NCBI RefSeq assembly: GCF_040151475.1
Contig: NZ_JBDKWG010000153.1
Location: 1 to 64,000 of the forward strand
Reading direction: 5' to 3'
Length of the DNA: 64,000 nt
Source of the DNA: CAXBNB01 sp040151475
Lineage (GTDB): Bacteria; Bacteroidota; Bacteroidia; Cytophagales; Cyclobacteriaceae
The translations under genes and the position numbers were made by a program. The notes under the pieces were generated by a model. It was not told where the DNA came from. It saw only the letters and a list, made by a program, of their open reading frames with translations, and searched no databases. Each line of letters begins with the position of its first letter. Position 1 is the first letter of the stretch. This document shows, one piece after another, positions 63,027 through 64,000 of this stretch.

Positions 63027-64000
63027 TCAATTGATCCCTCCTTTCTTTTTTAATAAATTAATCCGAACTGTTTTATTGTCAATCTCAAAATCAAACCCGT
63101 AGGAAAAGCTTACCGCTTCCAATACCGTTTCAAGACTTTTGTTTTTATACTTTCCTCTGTAATCCTTTCTTTCAATAAATTTTTTATTCTTCCATAGGTC
63201 ATTGTCTATAACAAAATCAACCCCATACCACCTTTCTAAGGTCACCATGAGTTGTTCGAAGTTTACATCTTCAAAATAGAGGGTTTTATCAGTCCATGCC
63301 AGTACCTTTTCAGGATCAAAATTTGACTTTAAAATAGTCTTTTCAGCCTTTCGATACGACACCATATCATTGGGTAAAAGAGCTATAATATTTTGAGATG
63401 GGGATGAATTATTGGTCAGTGACACTTTTCCAGAAACCAGTGCAACTTCTATCTCATTTTCACCTTTATAGGCTCTGATATTGAATGAAGTTCCCAGCAC
63501 GGTTGTATTGATATTTTCTGTATTGACAGTAAAAAGCCTAAGCGTATCTCTTTTGATATCAAAAAAAGCTTCACCCTCTAATATCAATTTTCTGGTATTG
63601 CTTTTCTGATCTTCATAATATTCAATGGTAGAGCCTGCATTCATCATCACTTGAGAGCCATCCGGAAGGTACACTGTAGTTTTTTGCCCCATAGGTGTGG
63701 ACTTGGTGAACTGATTGGCTTTTGCCAATTTTATTTCTACCTCCGGATCATTTACTATTTCAGTTAAAATAAAAACAGTACCAATCAAAAGTGCAATTAC
63801 AGCTGCCACCTTCCACAATTTCCAATTTGAATTCTTTTTAATACTGAATTCTTTTGGTTTATGATTTTCATCAATACTGGACTGTAGTTTTTGCCATACT
63901 GATGCTATGCGCTCATCCGGCTCAACCCCAATACTATCATTTCGAAGCATCAAAACAATCTGTTTGGCTTCTTCCATAGCTTCAACTTTATCTGGATTGT
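63027..64000 (-). CDS. FecR-family anti-sigma factor (locus C), 5' end outside the window
   Basis: Anti-sigma factor cut by the window edge. The reading frame stays open to 64000 (residues NPDKVEAMEEAKQ before the first internal ATG at 63977), and sigma-binding N-terminal sequence is expected further out, so the ATG at 63977 is probably not the start. Visible parts are a membrane helix (WKLWKVAAVIALLIGTVFIL), the FecR domain with YLPDGSQVMMNAGSTIEY, GEAFFDI and TTVLGTSFNI, and a C-terminal STN-like portion (RWYGVDFVI). A FecI gene is expected just beyond the window. SusC follows after 154 bp that include the antisense RNA candidate. Confidence 0.92.
   Translation of the reverse strand, partial: NPDKVEAMEEAKQIVLMLRNDSIGVEPDERIASVWQKLQSSIDENHKPKEFSIKKNSNWKLWKVAAVIALLIGTVFILTEIVNDPEVEIKLAKANQFTKSTPMGQKTTVYLPDGSQVMMNAGSTIEYYEDQKSNTRKLILEGEAFFDIKRDTLRLFTVNTENINTTVLGTSFNIRAYKGENEIEVALVSGKVSLTNNSSPSQNIIALLPNDMVSYRKAEKTILKSNFDPEKVLAWTDKTLYFEDVNFEQLMVTLERWYGVDFVIDNDLWKNKKFIERKDYRGKYKNKSLETVLEAVSFSYGFDFEIDNKTVRINLLKKKGGIN

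Noticed and set aside
1..64000. tRNA, rRNA, CRISPR repeats and replication origins
   Set aside because: Looked for on both strands while reading. No cloverleaf-like, regularly spaced repeat or origin-like cluster was recognised, though this was done by eye.

Overview
The window looks like chromosomal DNA of a free-living, probably marine Bacteroidota bacterium (Cytophagales-like). The evidence is four SusC/SusD outer-membrane glycan-uptake pairs, three ECF sigma/FecR-type regulatory sets (one cut by the window end), five secreted S1 sulfatases, promoters matching the Bacteroidota -7 consensus TAnnTTTG, and many lipoproteins. No rRNA, tRNA, CRISPR array or intact transposase was seen.

Layout. 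(1) 0.2-20.6 kb, minus strand: polysaccharide utilisation locus A. Reading in the direction of transcription it holds a NagB/PIG-L fusion, a HEXD-like GH20, a sugar nucleotidyltransferase, a NahK-type kinase, a secreted EEP-fold hydrolase, GalE, a sulfatase, a second GH20, FecI, FecR, SusC, SusD and a sulfatase. A MITE-like inverted repeat lies at the very start of the window and touches the last sulfatase's stop codon. (2) 20.8-25.2 kb, plus strand: LacI-type regulator, GlmM-type phosphohexosamine mutase and acetyl-CoA synthetase, divergent from nagB across a region with two 21-bp-spaced palindromic operator half-repeats. (3) 25.5-31.4 kb: a MORN-type repeat membrane protein, a sugar MFS permease, a small MORN protein, and an ECF sigma / membrane protein / glycine-rich membrane protein module with a duplicated promoter-like motif. 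(4) 31.5-42.7 kb, minus strand: locus B (FecI, FecR, SusC, SusD, two sulfatases, a beta-propeller glycosidase-like protein). (5) 42.9-56.8 kb, minus strand: a PhoD-like lipoprotein, a sulfatase, a BacNav-type channel, and locus D (GH123-like DUF4091 protein, Big2/GEVED lipoprotein, SusC without STN, SusD). (6) 57.1-64 kb, minus strand: locus C (FecR cut by the window end, SusC, SusD) with a decayed SusD tail behind it.

How it may work together (inference). Sulfatases and GH20/GH123-like enzymes would strip a sulfated, N-acetylhexosamine-containing glycan. The freed GalNAc/GlcNAc would enter through the sugar permease, be phosphorylated at C1 (NahK), uridylylated and epimerised (nucleotidyltransferase, GalE), and reach glycolysis through GlmM and NagB/PIG-L, while acetyl-CoA synthetase recaptures the acetate.

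Most notable signals: (a) at all three FecR-SusC junctions there is a hairpin plus T-run facing antisense, and in two of them a consensus promoter overlaps the susC start codon, predicting short antisense RNAs of the DonS type; (b) the SusC/SusD pair of locus C appears to have been exchanged, with a native-looking SusC N-terminus, an AT-rich barrel and SusD, and the remnant of a different SusD left downstream; (c) the complete-looking HexNAc salvage gene set.
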